6,556 nt of DNA from an uncultured bacterium (GTDB lineage: Bacteria; Pseudomonadota; Alphaproteobacteria; CAISDR01): contig CAISDR010000621.1 in the NCBI GenBank assembly GCA_903884125.1, forward strand, positions 1 to 6,556. Reading direction: 5' to 3'. Below the pieces are notes generated by a model that worked only from the letters and a program-made list of their open reading frames with translations, searched no databases and was not told the origin of the DNA. Positions 5,845 to 6,556 of this stretch are shown here, piece after piece. Numbering within the stretch: position 1 is the stretch's first letter; each line of letters starts with the position of its first letter. Both the position numbers and the translations under genes were made by a program.

Positions 5845-6556
5845 ATGAGCACTGAACCCCAAAATCCGCATGATGTGCGGTCTGACAATTCTGCAACCCG
5901 TCCGGTTGTGATTTTTGACACCACATTGCGCGATGGCGAACAATCACCCGGCGCCTCCATGAATCTGGCTGAAAAGCTCAAGATTGCTGAAACACTGGAA
6001 GACATGGGTGTCGATGTGATCGAGGCCGGTTTTCCCATCGCCTCCAATGGTGATTTTGAAAGCGTCCAGGAAGTTGCGAAAATTCTGACCCGCAGCACGG
6101 TCTGTGGGCTGGCCCGCGCCGGCCGCAAGGATATTGACCGCGCCTGGGAAGCATTAAGCGCGGCCAAACGCCCGCGCATTCACACTTTCATCTCCACAAG
6201 CCCCGTCCATATGAAGCACAAGCTGCAAATGGAACCGGAAGCGGTTCTGGAAGCGGTGATTGCCAGCGTGACTCACGCGCGCAATCTGTGCCCGGATGTG
6301 GAATGGTCTGCCGAAGATGCGACCCGCACTGAACATGATTTTCTGCGTCGCTGCGTCGAAGCCGCGATTAAATCCGGTGCCCAGACGATCAATATTCCTG
6401 ATACGGTCGGCTATACGATTCCATCGGAATATGCATTTCGGACAACCAGTATTTCACAAGTTGCCTTGGGCATCCGTAATCCGACTAGCATCGGACTGTC
6501 GTGGATGGGATCGATCAGTACCAATGCCCTTGTGGTCAGCGGAATTGTAGATCAAC
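5845..6556 (+). CDS. leuA: 2-isopropylmalate synthase, N-terminal part; family match ends near 6435
   Basis: LeuA condenses acetyl-CoA with 2-ketoisovalerate to 2-isopropylmalate, the committed step of leucine synthesis. Its keto-acid substrate comes from the ilvBNC pathway encoded nearby. The start is ATG 5845 with AAGGA 8 bases upstream. Residues 21-197 match the HMGL-like TIM-barrel domain: FDTTLRDGEQSPGASM (24-39, with Arg29, Asp30 and Glu32), EAGFPIAS (60-67), RIHTFISTSPVHMKHKL (111-127), EWSAEDATRT (153-162) and NIPDTVGY (183-190). After PSEYA (193-197) the frame stays open to the window edge, but the protein no longer resembles LeuA: the metal-binding HCHNDLG motif, due within about 25 residues, is missing. 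Neither other forward frame restores it. The gene is therefore partial and apparently broken or joined to other DNA. The N-terminal half is secure; the last 40 codons are not LeuA. Confidence 0.85.
   Translation, partial: MSTEPQNPHDVRSDNSATRPVVIFDTTLRDGEQSPGASMNLAEKLKIAETLEDMGVDVIEAGFPIASNGDFESVQEVAKILTRSTVCGLARAGRKDIDRAWEALSAAKRPRIHTFISTSPVHMKHKLQMEPEAVLEAVIASVTHARNLCPDVEWSAEDATRTEHDFLRRCVEAAIKSGAQTINIPDTVGYTIPSEYAFRTTSISQVALGIRNPTSIGLSWMGSISTNALVVSGIVDQ
6436..6556. other. Terminal segment unrelated to leuA
   Basis: From about 6436 the leuA frame continues as FRTTSISQVALGI and later GLSWMGSISTNALVVSGI, a mildly hydrophobic stretch that could be part of a membrane protein. I do not recognise it. 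By hand count it is about 50% GC. One other forward frame and a minus-strand frame are also open over much of it, so the coding strand is uncertain. The change happens at an ATGCAT hexamer (6431-6436). No target-site duplication or inverted-repeat end is visible before the window stops. A chimeric or misassembled contig end is the simplest reading; a true insertion or rearrangement is possible. Confidence 0.55.

Noticed and set aside
6431..6436. ATGCAT at the leuA break as proof of a cloning junction
   Set aside because: A 6-base palindrome is expected by chance every few kilobases, and the exact breakpoint is uncertain by a few bases. It is only a hint and not evidence of ligation.
6296..6550. 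84-codon plus-strand frame at the window end
   Set aside because: It overlaps the secure part of leuA in another frame and continues into the unmatched tail. Its product does not resemble LeuA or any family I know, so it neither rescues leuA nor stands as a gene.
1..6556. CRISPR array, tandem repeats, insertion-sequence ends, tRNA genes
   Set aside because: Reading both strands showed no regularly spaced repeats, no transposase motifs and no cloverleaf-like tRNA sequence. The window is mainly conserved metabolic genes.

Overview
The window looks like chromosomal DNA of an alphaproteobacterium, probably a marine or Rhodospirillales-like lineage. This rests on the protein flavour (short class I IlvC starting MRVYYD, IlvB with the alphaproteobacterial 'VAGxASI' cofactor region, a SerB of about 290 residues) and the moderately GC-rich base composition. 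The genus cannot be fixed by reading alone. Almost everything is housekeeping amino-acid metabolism. I see no mobile element, CRISPR array, tRNA or rRNA gene.

Layout: bases 1-132 are the last 43 codons of an unrecognised plus-strand gene. A strong Rho-independent terminator (about 150-179) closes the minus-strand block. That block, in transcription order, is miaA (tRNA A37 dimethylallyltransferase), ilvB and ilvN (acetolactate synthase large and small subunits) and ilvC (ketol-acid reductoisomerase). ilvBNC supply the first two steps of valine, leucine and isoleucine synthesis. Across a 43-bp divergent gap from miaA lies serB (phosphoserine phosphatase) on the plus strand, the last step of serine synthesis. 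Next come 342 bp without an ordinary gene, then the 5' part of leuA (2-isopropylmalate synthase), which takes 2-ketoisovalerate from the ilv pathway into leucine synthesis.

Two places deserve attention. The serB-leuA gap has the layout of a leucine attenuation leader: a short reading frame ending in a Leu-rich run (two CTT, then CTG CTG CTT), overlapping mutually exclusive hairpins, and a possible pairing between the Leu codons and the leuA ribosome-binding site. It lacks a terminator U-tract, so a classical transcription attenuator is not shown. Second, leuA matches its family only to about residue 197 (base 6435). The last ~120 bases stay open in frame but do not encode LeuA, which suggests a chimeric or misassembled end, an insertion, or a rearrangement. 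A smaller oddity is Glu in place of the cofactor-metal Asp of IlvB.

Start codons are assigned here from Shine-Dalgarno spacing and family N-termini. For ilvC, ilvN, ilvB, miaA and serB this gives shorter proteins than the longest possible frames.
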